Assembly (NCBI RefSeq): GCF_900198605.1
Contig: NZ_FZPJ01000002.1
Location: forward strand, 1 to 53,284
Reading direction: 5' to 3'
DNA length: 53,284 nt
Source: Helicobacter mesocricetorum
GTDB taxonomy: Bacteria; Campylobacterota; Campylobacteria; Campylobacterales; Helicobacteraceae
Shown piece by piece: positions 45,405 through 53,284 of the stretch. Position numbers and translations under genes: made by a program. The notes under the pieces were generated by a model. The model did not search any database and was not told where the DNA came from. It saw nothing but the letters and a program-made list of their open reading frames with translations. Numbering within the stretch: the stretch's first letter is position 1; every line of letters begins with the position of its first letter.

Positions 45405-45800
45405 TTGAAAAAGTTTAACTGGGATGAGAATCCAGAGCTTAATATTACGCCTTTAGTGGATATTATGCTCGTGCTTTTGACAATTTTAATGGTAACTGCA
45501 CCTGTTATTACTTATCAAGAAGAGATTGTTTTACCTCAAGGCTCTAAGACTTCAAAAATCGCAGAAGATTCAAAGATTGAAATTCGTATTGATTTAAAAA
45601 GAAATATTTACCTTAATAGCGATGTTTTTACTTTTGATAGCTTTCCTGATGGTTTCAATATTTTTGCTAATGCCTATGATAAAAACACCCAAGTATATAT
45701 TAGGGCGGACAAAGATTTGAAATATGATGATGTTATTTATATTTTAAAAATAGCCAAACAAACAGGTTTTAATAGGGTTTCATTAGTAACTGATGGGTAA
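45405..45800 (+). CDS. tolR: TolR/ExbD-family protein
   Basis: The protein has 131 residues. Near the N-terminus is 'LNITPLVDIMLVLLTILMVT', one transmembrane helix with the conserved Asp of the proton path. A periplasmic domain follows. It partners with the TolQ-like protein upstream and overlaps the TolA-like gene by 8 bp. Confidence 0.94.
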   Translation: MKKFNWDENPELNITPLVDIMLVLLTILMVTAPVITYQEEIVLPQGSKTSKIAEDSKIEIRIDLKRNIYLNSDVFTFDSFPDGFNIFANAYDKNTQVYIRADKDLKYDDVIYILKIAKQTGFNRVSLVTDG

Positions 45801-46536
45801 ATTTACTTTATTTCTTATAAGCGGTGGCATAGCTATTGTTGGCTATGTTTGTCTTATTCTTTTTTTTATTACGCATTTTAATGATTCTAGCAAACCAATA
45901 GCAAAATATACAGCTTTTAAAGAAACAGCATTTCATATAGATTTCCTTGAAGAACAAAAACCAAAAATAGAAACAAAAGTAAGTATTAAGAAAGCCGAAC
46001 CTAAAGTTAAAGATATTCCCATAGAAGATAAAAATACTTCTAAAACTCCTAATGTTGGACTGGGAATTAATGATTTATTCCAACAAGTGGAGACTAAACA
46101 ACCGCTTAAAAAAGAGGTATTAAAACCCCAAAGTCAAGATGATAAAATCGCTAAAAAAAAGCAATCTCGTGAGAGTATCCAAAAAGAAGATAATCTCAAT
46201 AGCGAATTAGAAAAAATACTAGCCAATTTAGAAGTCAAAAAAACAATGAGTTTTGCTCCCCCTAAAGGAGAGTATGATGAGTTTTATGCAAAAGTGCAAG
46301 AAATTTTGTATAAAAATTGGAATCCTATATGGAATAAGAATCAATATGAAGCAGAAGTGCAAATTAGTATTGATAGTGTAGGAAAATTTTCTTATTCCAT
46401 TGTAAAGTTTTCTGGAGATCTGGAATTTGATACAGCTTTACAAGAGTTTTTAGATATAATGCTGACACAAAAATTTCCAAGATATGAGGGCGGAAATCAA
46501 ACAAATATTATTGTAACTTTTAAAACAGAGGTATGA
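45793..46536 (+). CDS. TolA/TonB-like energy-transducing protein
   Basis: The protein has 247 residues: one N-terminal transmembrane helix (about 5-27), a Lys/Glu/Pro-rich spacer (about 50-155) and a C-terminal domain ('EFYAKVQEILYKNWNPIWNK', 'EVQISIDSVGKFSYSIVKFS') of the TonB/TolA C-terminal type. From its place between tolR and tolB it is best read as TolA, crossing the periplasm to contact TolB/Pal. The spacer is shorter than in E. coli TolA. Confidence 0.85.
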   Translation: MGKFTLFLISGGIAIVGYVCLILFFITHFNDSSKPIAKYTAFKETAFHIDFLEEQKPKIETKVSIKKAEPKVKDIPIEDKNTSKTPNVGLGINDLFQQVETKQPLKKEVLKPQSQDDKIAKKKQSRESIQKEDNLNSELEKILANLEVKKTMSFAPPKGEYDEFYAKVQEILYKNWNPIWNKNQYEAEVQISIDSVGKFSYSIVKFSGDLEFDTALQEFLDIMLTQKFPRYEGGNQTNIIVTFKTEV

Positions 46537-46539
46537 AAT

Positions 46540-47820
46540 ATGAGAGGACTATACATTGTTCTTATTTTTTGCAGCCAATTAATTTATGCTAATGTTGATG
46601 CAACTTTAGAAGTGGTAAAAAAATTTGGAAGACTTCCTAATATTTTAGTGCAGACTATAGGAACAGATTATTATCAGAAAGAATATGGTTTAAAAATCTT
46701 TAAAATGCTTGTTGCTGATTTAAAAGTCATTGGGCATTTTACCATTCAAGAAGAGAAACAAATTATTACAAATGGAATGGTTTTTAATTTTGATGAATAC
46801 CGCTCTCAAAAAATTGACTTAATCGCAAGAATCTATACAGAAACATTAAAAGATGGAGGATTAAAAGTTAATTTGCAGCTTTATGATATTAATTCTGGAA
46901 ATGTAGCCCTTAATAAAGAATATAGCACTAAAAAACCTGATTCTTATCCTTTTTTGGTGCATAAAATGGCAGTGGATATTAATCAATACACCCAAGCTCC
47001 CGATGTAAGCTGGTTAGAGAGAATGGTTGTATTAGCGCATTATACAAAGCCCGGAGAAAGTGAGATTTTATTAGCAGATTATACATTGACACATAAAACT
47101 AAGGTTATCACAGGGGGTTTAAATGTCTTCCCAAAATGGGCTAATGAAGAGCAAAGTGCTTTTTATTATACAAAGTATTTAGATAGACCCACACTTTTTA
47201 AATACGACTTGCAAACCGGAGAAAATACTAAGATTTTGACAAGTGAGGGTATGTTGGTGGCTTCCGATGTGAGTAAAGATGCTCAAAAAATACTTTTAAC
47301 AATGGCTCCTAGCGAACAAGCGGATGTTTTTTTATACGATATTCCAACAGCACAATTAAAGAAATTGTCAAATTATAGGGGTATTGATGTAAGTGCAAAT
47401 TTTATCGAAGAAGAAAAAAGAGTGATGTTTATTTCTGATAGATTAGGGTATCCTAATGTATTTGCTATGCCAGTTGCAGGAGAAACAGCAGGGAAGATAG
47501 AGCAAATGGTGTTTCACGGCAGAAACAATAATGCCGCTAATGCTTTTGGGGATTATATTGTTTATTCAAGCCGTGAAAGTAATGAGGCTTTTAATCCTAA
47601 TACCTTTAATCTCTATTTAGTTTCTACTAAAAGTGATTTCATCAGACGTTTAACCGCCAATGGAGTGAATCAACTACCGCGTTTTTCGCGAGATGGAGAA
47701 ACCATTATGTATATTAAACACGAAGCTAATCAAAGTGCATTAGGAATTATACGTTTAAATTATAATAAAACTTTATTGTTTCCTTTGCGAGATAGTGTGA
47801 TTCAATCTATGGATTGGTAA
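46540..47820 (+). CDS. tolB: Tol-Pal system protein TolB
   Basis: The protein has 426 residues with a signal peptide ending near 'LIYANVDA'. An N-terminal domain precedes a C-terminal six-bladed propeller with repeated 'vFPKWANEE', 'VFLYDIPTAQLKKLSNYRGI' and 'RLTANGVNQLPRFSRDGET' units. In the periplasm it binds Pal and the TolA-like protein. It ends 78 bp before pal. Confidence 0.95.
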   Translation: MRGLYIVLIFCSQLIYANVDATLEVVKKFGRLPNILVQTIGTDYYQKEYGLKIFKMLVADLKVIGHFTIQEEKQIITNGMVFNFDEYRSQKIDLIARIYTETLKDGGLKVNLQLYDINSGNVALNKEYSTKKPDSYPFLVHKMAVDINQYTQAPDVSWLERMVVLAHYTKPGESEILLADYTLTHKTKVITGGLNVFPKWANEEQSAFYYTKYLDRPTLFKYDLQTGENTKILTSEGMLVASDVSKDAQKILLTMAPSEQADVFLYDIPTAQLKKLSNYRGIDVSANFIEEEKRVMFISDRLGYPNVFAMPVAGETAGKIEQMVFHGRNNNAANAFGDYIVYSSRESNEAFNPNTFNLYLVSTKSDFIRRLTANGVNQLPRFSRDGETIMYIKHEANQSALGIIRLNYNKTLLFPLRDSVIQSMDW

Positions 47821-47851
47821 GAGAAGTTTTGTAGCATTTTATTGAATAATG

Positions 47852-47860
47852 TGTTATAAT
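47852..47860 (+). promoter_or_regulatory. Extended -10 promoter for pal
   Basis: TGTTATAAT, a perfect extended -10 box, lies 39 bp upstream of the pal ATG, inside the 78-bp gap after tolB. pal can thus be transcribed on its own as well as from the operon. Confidence 0.65.
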
Positions 47861-47898
47861 CCGCAGATTTAAATCAAAAACAATTAGGGAGAAAGATA

Positions 47899-48429
47899 AT
47901 GAAAAGACTTTTAGTTTTAAGTTCATTAGTGGCTGTTTTGTTAATAGCTGGTTGTAGTCAAAAAGCAAGTGTGCAATCAAGTTCATCAAATAATAGTGGT
48001 TCGTATGGGCAAGGTGTAAATAATGGCAAGGGCTATGTAGCGGGTAAAGATAGTTTCGCAACCTTAGAAGAGAGGGTAAATTATGTAGATAGTAATTTAG
48101 GAAATGTTTTTTTTAATTTTGATCAATTTACTATTCGTCCAGATATGCAAAAGGTAGTGGATAATAATGTAGATATTTTGCTATCCCCTGCAGTTGGCAC
48201 ATTATCTGTAAGGATTGAAGGTAACACCGATGAGTGGGGAACTGATGAATATAACTATGCTTTAGGTTTAAAAAGAGCGGTAGCGGTTAGGGATTCCCTT
48301 GTAGCCAAAGGTGTCAGTCAAGATAAAACAATCCTTGTAAGTTATGGAGAGAGTAAGCCGACTTGCACTTCAAAAACTAGAGAGTGTTGGGCAGAGAATA
48401 GAAAAGTAACTTTTAAAATGTTGCCATAA
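47899..48429 (+). CDS. pal: Peptidoglycan-associated lipoprotein Pal
   Basis: The protein has 176 residues. The lipobox is LIAGC with Cys19 as the lipidated residue. A Ser/Asn/Gly linker follows and then the OmpA-like peptidoglycan-binding domain ('VFFNFDQFTIRPDMQKVV', 'IEGNTDEWGTDEYNYALGLK'). It anchors the outer membrane to the cell wall. GGGAG precedes the ATG. Confidence 0.97.
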   Translation: MKRLLVLSSLVAVLLIAGCSQKASVQSSSSNNSGSYGQGVNNGKGYVAGKDSFATLEERVNYVDSNLGNVFFNFDQFTIRPDMQKVVDNNVDILLSPAVGTLSVRIEGNTDEWGTDEYNYALGLKRAVAVRDSLVAKGVSQDKTILVSYGESKPTCTSKTRECWAENRKVTFKMLP

Positions 48430-48440
48430 GGTTTAATAAA

Positions 48441-49880
48441 TTGCGAAAAATTTTTCTTATAGGCATTATTTTTAGTATTGCTCTTTCACAAGAGCCATCA
48501 GCTTTTAACTCTGGTGGTTCTGCTAGTGAAAAGAGTGAAACAAAATTGATAAATGAAAAACTTTTTAATCTTTCTGCCAAGATAGATTCCCTTGATGAAT
48601 CACAAGAAGGCTTAAAAAGTGTTTTTGATGGGCAAATACAGAGAATACAAGATGTTGCTAATAAAATCAATACAATGCAAAGCGAAAATAACACAGTGAT
48701 GACAGATATACGCAACCATGTTGATACAAATTTTGCACTACAAAACGAAAATATTGAGAATCTTAAAAAAAGTATTACCGCTTTGAGTGAATTATTAGCC
48801 AAAAATAATGCTTACCTTAAAGAAGAGATTCAGGGCTTAAAAAATGAAATGCACGATTTAATGTCAAAAGAAACATCTAAGCAAGAAAACTCAATAACCT
48901 CAAACAATATAAAAGACTCTAATCCCACACAAAAGACAGACAAACAAGCCCCTCAAAACGATAAAGAAAACAACAAACAAAGCAAAAATGGCGAAAATAA
49001 GGAAAATCTTAAGCAAGAGAACCTAATAGCTTCAAACAATAATCCAAAAGACACCGGTCCTAACAAACAAGCCTCTCAAAATGAGAAACAAAGTGAAAAA
49101 CAAAGCGAAAATAAGGAAAATAAGGAAAATAAGGAAAACCCTAAGCAAGAGAACCCAATAGCCTCAAACAATACAAAAGACTTTAATCCCACACAAAAGA
49201 CAGATAAACAAACTCCTCAAAATGATAAACAAAGCAATAAACAAAACGAAAAACAAAGCGAAAAACAAGACAAAAAACAGAACAAAAACAACGAAAGTAT
49301 CGCAAGTGTTGATTCTAAGCAAGATTTAGAAAATACCATAGCTTTAAATAGCAAACAAGATAACAGCCAAGATGATAATAAAAATGCAAATGCTGATAAA
49401 GCACCTAAAATGCAAGATGATTCTAAATTAGTGGCAAAAGACAAAAAAGAATCCCCCAAAGAAAAAAAAGACACACAAGATACCCAAAGAGAAAAAATTT
49501 TAGAAGAGCTTAAAAATAAAGAACTTGCATTAGTGTTCAAAGAGGGAGAAGAGTATTTAAAAGCTAAGAAATATGAATTAGCTAATGAATACTTGCAATT
49601 TGCAGTTAAAGGACATTATAAACCAGCAAGGGGTAATTACCTATTAGGAGAAATTGCATTTGCTCAAAAACACTATCAAGACGCTATTTATTATTATAAA
49701 GTAAGTGCGACGCGTTATGATAAAGCAGATTATATGCCAAATCTAATGCTAAATAGTGCAAAATCTTTTATTAATATTAAAGAAAAACAAAATGCAAAAC
49801 GTTTTTTGGAGACATTAATACAGCTTTATCCAGAAGCAAAAGAAGCAGAAGAATCCAAAAAGATTCTATCAAATTTATAG
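48441..49880 (+). CDS. CpoB/YbgF-like periplasmic TPR protein with an expanded repeat linker
   Basis: The protein has 479 residues from a TTG start 11 bp after pal. A signal peptide ('KIFLIGIIFSIALSQEP') is followed by a coiled coil (about 30-145), a low-complexity Lys/Gln/Asn/Glu linker (about 147-360) and TPR-like helices at the C-terminus (about 363-479, 'GNYLLGEIAFAQKHYQDAIYYY'). YbgF/CpoB proteins are near 260 residues, so the extra length is the linker, which holds near-identical 132-bp repeats. Its role is probably to link Tol-Pal with cell-wall synthesis during division. Confidence 0.88.
   Translation: MRKIFLIGIIFSIALSQEPSAFNSGGSASEKSETKLINEKLFNLSAKIDSLDESQEGLKSVFDGQIQRIQDVANKINTMQSENNTVMTDIRNHVDTNFALQNENIENLKKSITALSELLAKNNAYLKEEIQGLKNEMHDLMSKETSKQENSITSNNIKDSNPTQKTDKQAPQNDKENNKQSKNGENKENLKQENLIASNNNPKDTGPNKQASQNEKQSEKQSENKENKENKENPKQENPIASNNTKDFNPTQKTDKQTPQNDKQSNKQNEKQSEKQDKKQNKNNESIASVDSKQDLENTIALNSKQDNSQDDNKNANADKAPKMQDDSKLVAKDKKESPKEKKDTQDTQREKILEELKNKELALVFKEGEEYLKAKKYELANEYLQFAVKGHYKPARGNYLLGEIAFAQKHYQDAIYYYKVSATRYDKADYMPNLMLNSAKSFINIKEKQNAKRFLETLIQLYPEAKEAEESKKILSNL
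48879..49274 (+). repeat. Three 132-bp tandem repeats in the cpoB-like gene
   Basis: Units begin with AAGCAAGA at 48879, 49011 and 49143, exactly 132 bp (44 codons) apart. Each encodes a variant of 'KQEN-IASNN-KD-NP' followed by 'KTDKQ-PQND'. Units 1 and 3 are most alike; unit 2 has diverged in the middle. A poorer copy may begin near 49317. The period is a multiple of three, so gain or loss of a unit keeps the frame. Confidence 0.8.
49107..49133 (+). repeat. 9-bp tandem repeat (GAAAATAAG) x3
   Basis: Three perfect copies encode Glu-Asn-Lys three times, nested in the second 132-bp unit. The period keeps the reading frame. Confidence 0.85.
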
Positions 49881-49889
49881 GAGAAGTTT

Positions 49890-50402
49890 ATGATTAGTAA
49901 TAACCAAGTTGTAAGTATTGAATACCAAGTCAAAGAAGATGGCACAGAGAATATTTTAGATTCTAATATAGGAGGACAACCTTTAGAATTTATTATGGGT
50001 AAAGGTGAAGTGATTAAAGGATTAGAGAATGCGGTTGCTAAAATGTCCGTAGGCGATAAGCAAGAAATTGTTATTGCGCCTGTTGATGCTTATGGCGAAT
50101 ACATTTCAGATTATGTCCAAGAAGTTCCAAGAGAGCAATTTGTAGGGATTGATTTACAAGCGGGAATGACTCTCTTTGGGCAAGGGGATAATGGACAAAC
50201 AGTTCAGGTAATTGTTAAAGATTTTAATGATGATGTAGTGATTGTTGATTACAATCATCCTTTAGCGGGTAAAACTTTGAGTTTCGCAGTAACCTTATTA
50301 GATGCTAGAGAAGCCACAGAAAAAGAATTAAGTTATGGATTGCACGCTAATCATAATGGCGGTGGAGGATGTTGTGGCGGTGGAGGATGTGGCTGTCATT
50401 AA
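49890..50402 (+). CDS. slyD: SlyD-like FKBP peptidyl-prolyl isomerase and metallochaperone
   Basis: The protein has 170 residues. The FKBP domain ('VSIEYQVKEDGTENILDSN', 'EFIMGKGEVIKGLENAVAKM') has the insert-in-flap region ('APVDAYGEYISDYVQEVPRE'), and the family's 'VDYNHPLAGKTLSF' is intact. The C-terminal tail has His, Gly and five Cys, apt for nickel or zinc. In Helicobacter SlyD can help supply nickel to hydrogenase or urease. GGAG precedes the ATG, 9 bp after the cpoB-like gene. Confidence 0.95.
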   Translation: MISNNQVVSIEYQVKEDGTENILDSNIGGQPLEFIMGKGEVIKGLENAVAKMSVGDKQEIVIAPVDAYGEYISDYVQEVPREQFVGIDLQAGMTLFGQGDNGQTVQVIVKDFNDDVVIVDYNHPLAGKTLSFAVTLLDAREATEKELSYGLHANHNGGGGCCGGGGCGCH

Positions 50403-50427
50403 TCTTTAGTAAAAGTTTGATAAGAAA

Positions 50428-51579
50428 ATGAGCCTTTCTTTTTCTTATGCCTATACCCACTCTGCTATTGATTTTTATTTTAAACAAACCCCAAGAGATT
50501 TTGTCGTAGAAGAGATTCCGCTTTATCCCTTTAGCGGAAGCGGTGGGCATTTGATTCTTAAATTGCGCAAAAAAAATATTACAACCTTTGAAATGTTAAA
50601 AGTTTTTTCCTCCCATTTGGGTATCAAAGAAAGCGAAATAGGCTATGCCGGACTTAAGGATAAAGATTCCTTGGCAATCCAGCATATTAGCTTACCTAGC
50701 CTTTATGAAAAAAGACTAGAATCTTTTTTTGATAATCGCATTAAAATTTTAGAAACAACTAAACACTCAAATAAAATCAAAATCGGACACCTTAAAGGGA
50801 ATAGATTTTTCATTCGCATAAAAAAACTAAATCCACTCAATAGCACGAAAATCTCCGAAGTGATTTCACAAATAAAAACTTATGGAATCCCCAATTATTT
50901 TAGCTATCAACGATTTGGTAGAGACTTGGATAATTATTTATTAGGGGAGTCTATCGTGGAGGGAAAGAAAAAAATGCGTAACAAAAAGCTAAAAAACTTT
51001 TTTATAGGAGCTTATCAAAGCTTTCTTTTTAACCAATGGCTTTCTTTAAGGATTGATTTATCCCATTTATTAAAGCTTGAAGAAGATTTCAAAGAAGTGT
51101 TGGTGGCTTATCTCCATACGCAAGAGATACCTGAATGTTTCAAAGATAAACAATATTGCAAAACAATCAAAAACCAACCCCATTTTTTTAAGCTCTTTAG
51201 CGGAGATATTATGTGCCATTATCCTTTTGGTAGAAATTTCACTACAAACGATACGAGTCTTTATGAGGATTCGTATCGTTTTTTAAACAAAGATATTTCT
51301 ATTATGGGGTTATTAGGGGGGGTAAAAATGCAAACGACACAAGATCTAGCTGGTTTTTTTGAAAAAAATTTTATAGACAAAAGAATAACAAGTGTTGGAC
51401 AAAGAAGATATGCGTGGATTTTTGTAGAAGATTTAGAATTTGTTTATAACAAAGAAGAAGCACAAGGGGAGTTTAGCTTTTATTTACCAAAAGGTGCTTA
51501 TGCGACAAATCTTTTACGAGAAATCGCTCATAATGAGGTTATGCAAGTAGAAGCGAGGGAAGAAAAATATTTGGAATAA
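50428..51579 (+). CDS. truD: tRNA pseudouridine(13) synthase TruD
   Basis: The protein has 383 residues. The catalytic Asp lies in 'IGYAGLKDKDSLAIQHISL' (GxKD motif). 'FKQTPRDFVVEEIPLYPFSG' near the start and 'PNYFSYQRFGRDLDNY' in the middle are TruD hallmarks. It isomerises U13 of tRNA-Glu. Its last codons and stop lie inside a 15-bp tandem repeat. Confidence 0.95.
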   Translation: MSLSFSYAYTHSAIDFYFKQTPRDFVVEEIPLYPFSGSGGHLILKLRKKNITTFEMLKVFSSHLGIKESEIGYAGLKDKDSLAIQHISLPSLYEKRLESFFDNRIKILETTKHSNKIKIGHLKGNRFFIRIKKLNPLNSTKISEVISQIKTYGIPNYFSYQRFGRDLDNYLLGESIVEGKKKMRNKKLKNFFIGAYQSFLFNQWLSLRIDLSHLLKLEEDFKEVLVAYLHTQEIPECFKDKQYCKTIKNQPHFFKLFSGDIMCHYPFGRNFTTNDTSLYEDSYRFLNKDISIMGLLGGVKMQTTQDLAGFFEKNFIDKRITSVGQRRYAWIFVEDLEFVYNKEEAQGEFSFYLPKGAYATNLLREIAHNEVMQVEAREEKYLE

Positions 51580-51596
51580 ATATATTTGGAATAAAT
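51567..51596 (+). repeat. 15-bp tandem repeat at the truD stop
   Basis: ATATTTGGAATAAAT occurs twice in direct succession, with four bases of a third copy. The first copy holds the truD stop codon, so the second lies in the 3' untranslated region. It looks like a recent slippage duplication. Confidence 0.8.
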
Positions 51597-51628
51597 ATAT
51601 TCGCAGGAAGTATGTCTGAAGGAGAAGT

Positions 51629-52552
51629 ATGTTTGAAAGAGTAATTGCAGAAAATCATTTTAAAACCCAATGCGTTATTGTGCTATATATTGCTATTTTT
51701 GTCTTTATTGGATTGCTTGTAGATATTGTTCGTATAAATGCCCCCTCACTTGCATTTGGCTTTTATGTCCTAATAACTTTCCAGCAATTCCCTGTGGTTA
51801 CCCTTTGTCTTTTATTCGTAGCAAGTGGAATTGTTTTAGTGGTTATTAATAATTTCAAAGGGATTTTATTAAGTGGTAATGAATATAAAGAAATCCAATA
51901 TGGTTATGAGCTAAGTAATCAAGAGAGAGAATTAAGCAGAATCTTAGATGAATTAGTCCAAGAAGCAAGATTGCATTATAGACCCAAATTATATTTAATG
52001 GAAGCCCCATTTATGAACGCTTTTGCAAGTGGTTGGAGGGAAGATAATGCACTAATAGCACTCACCACCACACTTGTTAAAAACCTCCAAAGAGAGGAGT
52101 TAAAGGCGGTGATAGCACACGAGTTAAGCCATATTCGGCACGGAGATATTCGGCTTACACTAATGGTGGGGGTTTTAAGCAATATTATGCTTTTAGTTGT
52201 GAATTATGGAGTTTATATGTTTTTGGGTGGCTCAAGAGAGAGAGGAGCAAATATTGCAAGAGTTATATTGATAGCTTTACAATTTATTTTGCCCCTTTTA
52301 ACCATAGTTTTGCAGATGTTTTTAAGCAGAAGTAGAGAATATATGGCAGATTCTGGAGCAGCTTATTTAATGGGCGATAGTAAGCCTATGATTAAAGCCT
52401 TGCAAAAGATTAGCAATCATTATGCGCAATCAGATTTTAGCGCAAGTGATAATAACCCAACTAGAGCGGCACTTTATATTTTTGATACTAAAGAAATATT
52501 TAGCACACACCCAAGTATTGAAAATCGGATTAAGGCTTTAATGAATAGGTAG
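51629..52552 (+). CDS. htpX: HtpX-like M48 membrane zinc protease
   Basis: The protein has 307 residues. Two N-terminal membrane segments (about 14-34 and 53-75) precede the zinc site HELSH at 164-168 ('VIAHELSHIRHGDIRLTLM'). Two more membrane segments follow. The third zinc ligand lies in 'SRSREYMADSGAAYLMG'. It degrades misfolded inner-membrane proteins. 'THPSIENRIKAL' ends it in the family manner. GAAGGAG precedes the ATG. Confidence 0.94.
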   Translation: MFERVIAENHFKTQCVIVLYIAIFVFIGLLVDIVRINAPSLAFGFYVLITFQQFPVVTLCLLFVASGIVLVVINNFKGILLSGNEYKEIQYGYELSNQERELSRILDELVQEARLHYRPKLYLMEAPFMNAFASGWREDNALIALTTTLVKNLQREELKAVIAHELSHIRHGDIRLTLMVGVLSNIMLLVVNYGVYMFLGGSRERGANIARVILIALQFILPLLTIVLQMFLSRSREYMADSGAAYLMGDSKPMIKALQKISNHYAQSDFSASDNNPTRAALYIFDTKEIFSTHPSIENRIKALMNR

Positions 52553-52573
52553 ATAAAATAGGGCAGGTAAGAT

Positions 52574-53113
52574 ATGGAAGAGAGTATTAAAAAGTTTTTT
52601 GATTATATTGGAGAAGACAGAGCAAGAGAGGGATTATTAGATACTCCTAGTCGAGTTATTGAAAGTTGGAAGCATTTATATAGTGGATACAAAAGTGATC
52701 CTAAAGAGATTTTAGGCACCGTTTTTAGTGATGGGGCTTGTAATGAAATGGTGATTTTAAAAGCAATAGAGTTTTATTCGGTATGTGAGCATCATTTATT
52801 ACCATTTTTTGGCAAAATCTCCATTGGTTATATTCCCAATTCAAGAGTGGTAGGAATCTCAAAGTTAGCACGATTAGTTGAAGTGTATTCAAGGCGATTA
52901 CAAATCCAAGAAAAGATGACAACGCAAATAGCGGATACATTAATGGAAGTGCTACAACCTAAAGGAGTTATGGTAGTAGCGGAGGCACAGCATATGTGTA
53001 TGATAATGCGTGGAGTAGAAAAACAAAATAGCATAATGGTAACAAGTGCTATTAGGGGTCTTTTTAAAAAAGATATTAGAACAAGAGAAGAATTTATGGG
53101 GCATATTCGTTAA
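52574..53113 (+). CDS. folE: GTP cyclohydrolase I
   Basis: The protein has 179 residues and catalyses the first step of tetrahydrofolate synthesis. The N-terminal helix has '[18 protein letters not shown]'. Zinc ligands are C71 and H74 (in '[13 protein letters not shown]') plus a late Cys in '[16 protein letters not shown]'. '[20 protein letters not shown]' is also conserved. It lies 21 bp after htpX and may be co-transcribed with it. Confidence 0.97.
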   Translation: MEESIKKFFDYIGEDRAREGLLDTPSRVIESWKHLYSGYKSDPKEILGTVFSDGACNEMVILKAIEFYSVCEHHLLPFFGKISIGYIPNSRVVGISKLARLVEVYSRRLQIQEKMTTQIADTLMEVLQPKGVMVVAEAQHMCMIMRGVEKQNSIMVTSAIRGLFKKDIRTREEFMGHIR

Positions 53114-53216
53114 ATTAAAATAATTAATTTTTATTTTAGGAGAATTTAGATAGTCTAGCAGACTTTTAAGTGAGGCTTTATATAGTAATTAATCCAAATT
53201 AAGGGAGGCATAGCTT

Positions 53217-53284
53217 ATGAAATATATTCCATTAAATAACCAATACCATACTTTATACCCGGGCGGGGGGGGCAAAAAGGAGAG
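53217..53284 (+). CDS. 5' end of a gene containing a G-rich run; product unknown
   Basis: ATG at 53217 follows a good ribosome site (AGGGAGG). Fourteen codons later it enters CCGGGC and then a run of about seven G. The window ends a few codons on. The layout (short lead peptide, then Gly codons on a G run) matches the start of the autotransporter-like gene at the left edge, so it may be another contingency gene. Too little is present to name a product or to say whether the frame is open. Confidence 0.5.
   Translation, partial: MKYIPLNNQYHTLYPGGGGKKE

Noticed and set aside
48879-49274. Possible CRISPR-like repeat array
   Set aside because: The repeats are contiguous 132-bp coding units with no spacers and keep one reading frame.
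49217-49540. Minus-strand frame rich in Ser, Leu, Phe and Cys inside the cpoB-like gene
   Set aside because: It is the antisense of the Lys/Gln/Asn repeat linker and only mimics a membrane protein.

Overview
The window looks like chromosomal DNA of a low-GC Campylobacterota bacterium, most likely an enterohepatic Helicobacter (inference). Support: AT-rich codon use; the b'/b/delta/alpha/gamma/beta/epsilon ATP synthase operon without subunits a and c and running straight into tol-pal; a valS/fliW pair; short one-domain ProB and BirA; and long G-tracts in or beside gene starts, typical of Campylobacter/Helicobacter contingency loci. Almost the whole window is intact housekeeping sequence. I see no insertion sequence, prophage or CRISPR array.

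Layout: (1) 1-1118, minus: 5' part of a phase-variable autotransporter-like gene, read here as out of frame at a 13-G tract, preceded by an ankyrin gene. (2) 1877-5026: uvrD, diverging from a LysR regulator whose ribosome-binding site is an 11-G tract. (3) 5023-7569, minus: overlapping three-gene operon (degenerate family-4 uracil-DNA-glycosylase homologue, LppC-like exported protein, YgjP-like metalloprotein). (4) 7724-9067: an unrecognised EF-hand protein behind a good sigma-54 promoter match. (5) 9170-20858: ppi-prs, hemL with two small membrane proteins, rpsU, ccoG, an AI-2E-type permease, valS divergent from fliW-rep. (6) 20982-29333: tRNA-Ser, prfA-rpsT, glmM-lspA, tRNA-Val, alaS, a gene-free stretch, lepA. 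(7) 29550-33109: sppA, a molybdopterin cluster (moaD-moaE-mobB-mogA) behind a small exported protein, ridA. (8) 33273-39007: rplU-rpmA-obg-proB-fmt-birA-parA-parB, one forward run. (9) 39069-51579: ATP synthase coupled to exbB/exbD/tolA-like/tolB/pal/cpoB-like, then slyD and truD. (10) 51629-53113: htpX, folE. (11) 53217-end: start of another G-run-containing gene.

The genes cover translation (S20, S21, L21, L27, RF1, EF4, Val/Ala-tRNA synthetases, Obg, Fmt, TruD), the envelope (Tol-Pal, LspA, SppA, HtpX, GlmM), energy and cofactors (ATP synthase, CcoG, HemL, MoCo, FolE, BirA), chromosome upkeep (UvrD, Rep, ParAB) and flagellar control (FliW). The parts most worth a second look are the three G-tract loci, the sigma-54/EF-hand gene, the hairpin that buries the alaS ribosome-binding site, the inverted repeat shared by the valS and fliW promoters, and the exact 132-bp repeats in the cpoB-like gene.

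All calls come from reading the sequence only; no database search or folding program was run. Where several start codons were possible I chose by Shine-Dalgarno position and by promoter matches.
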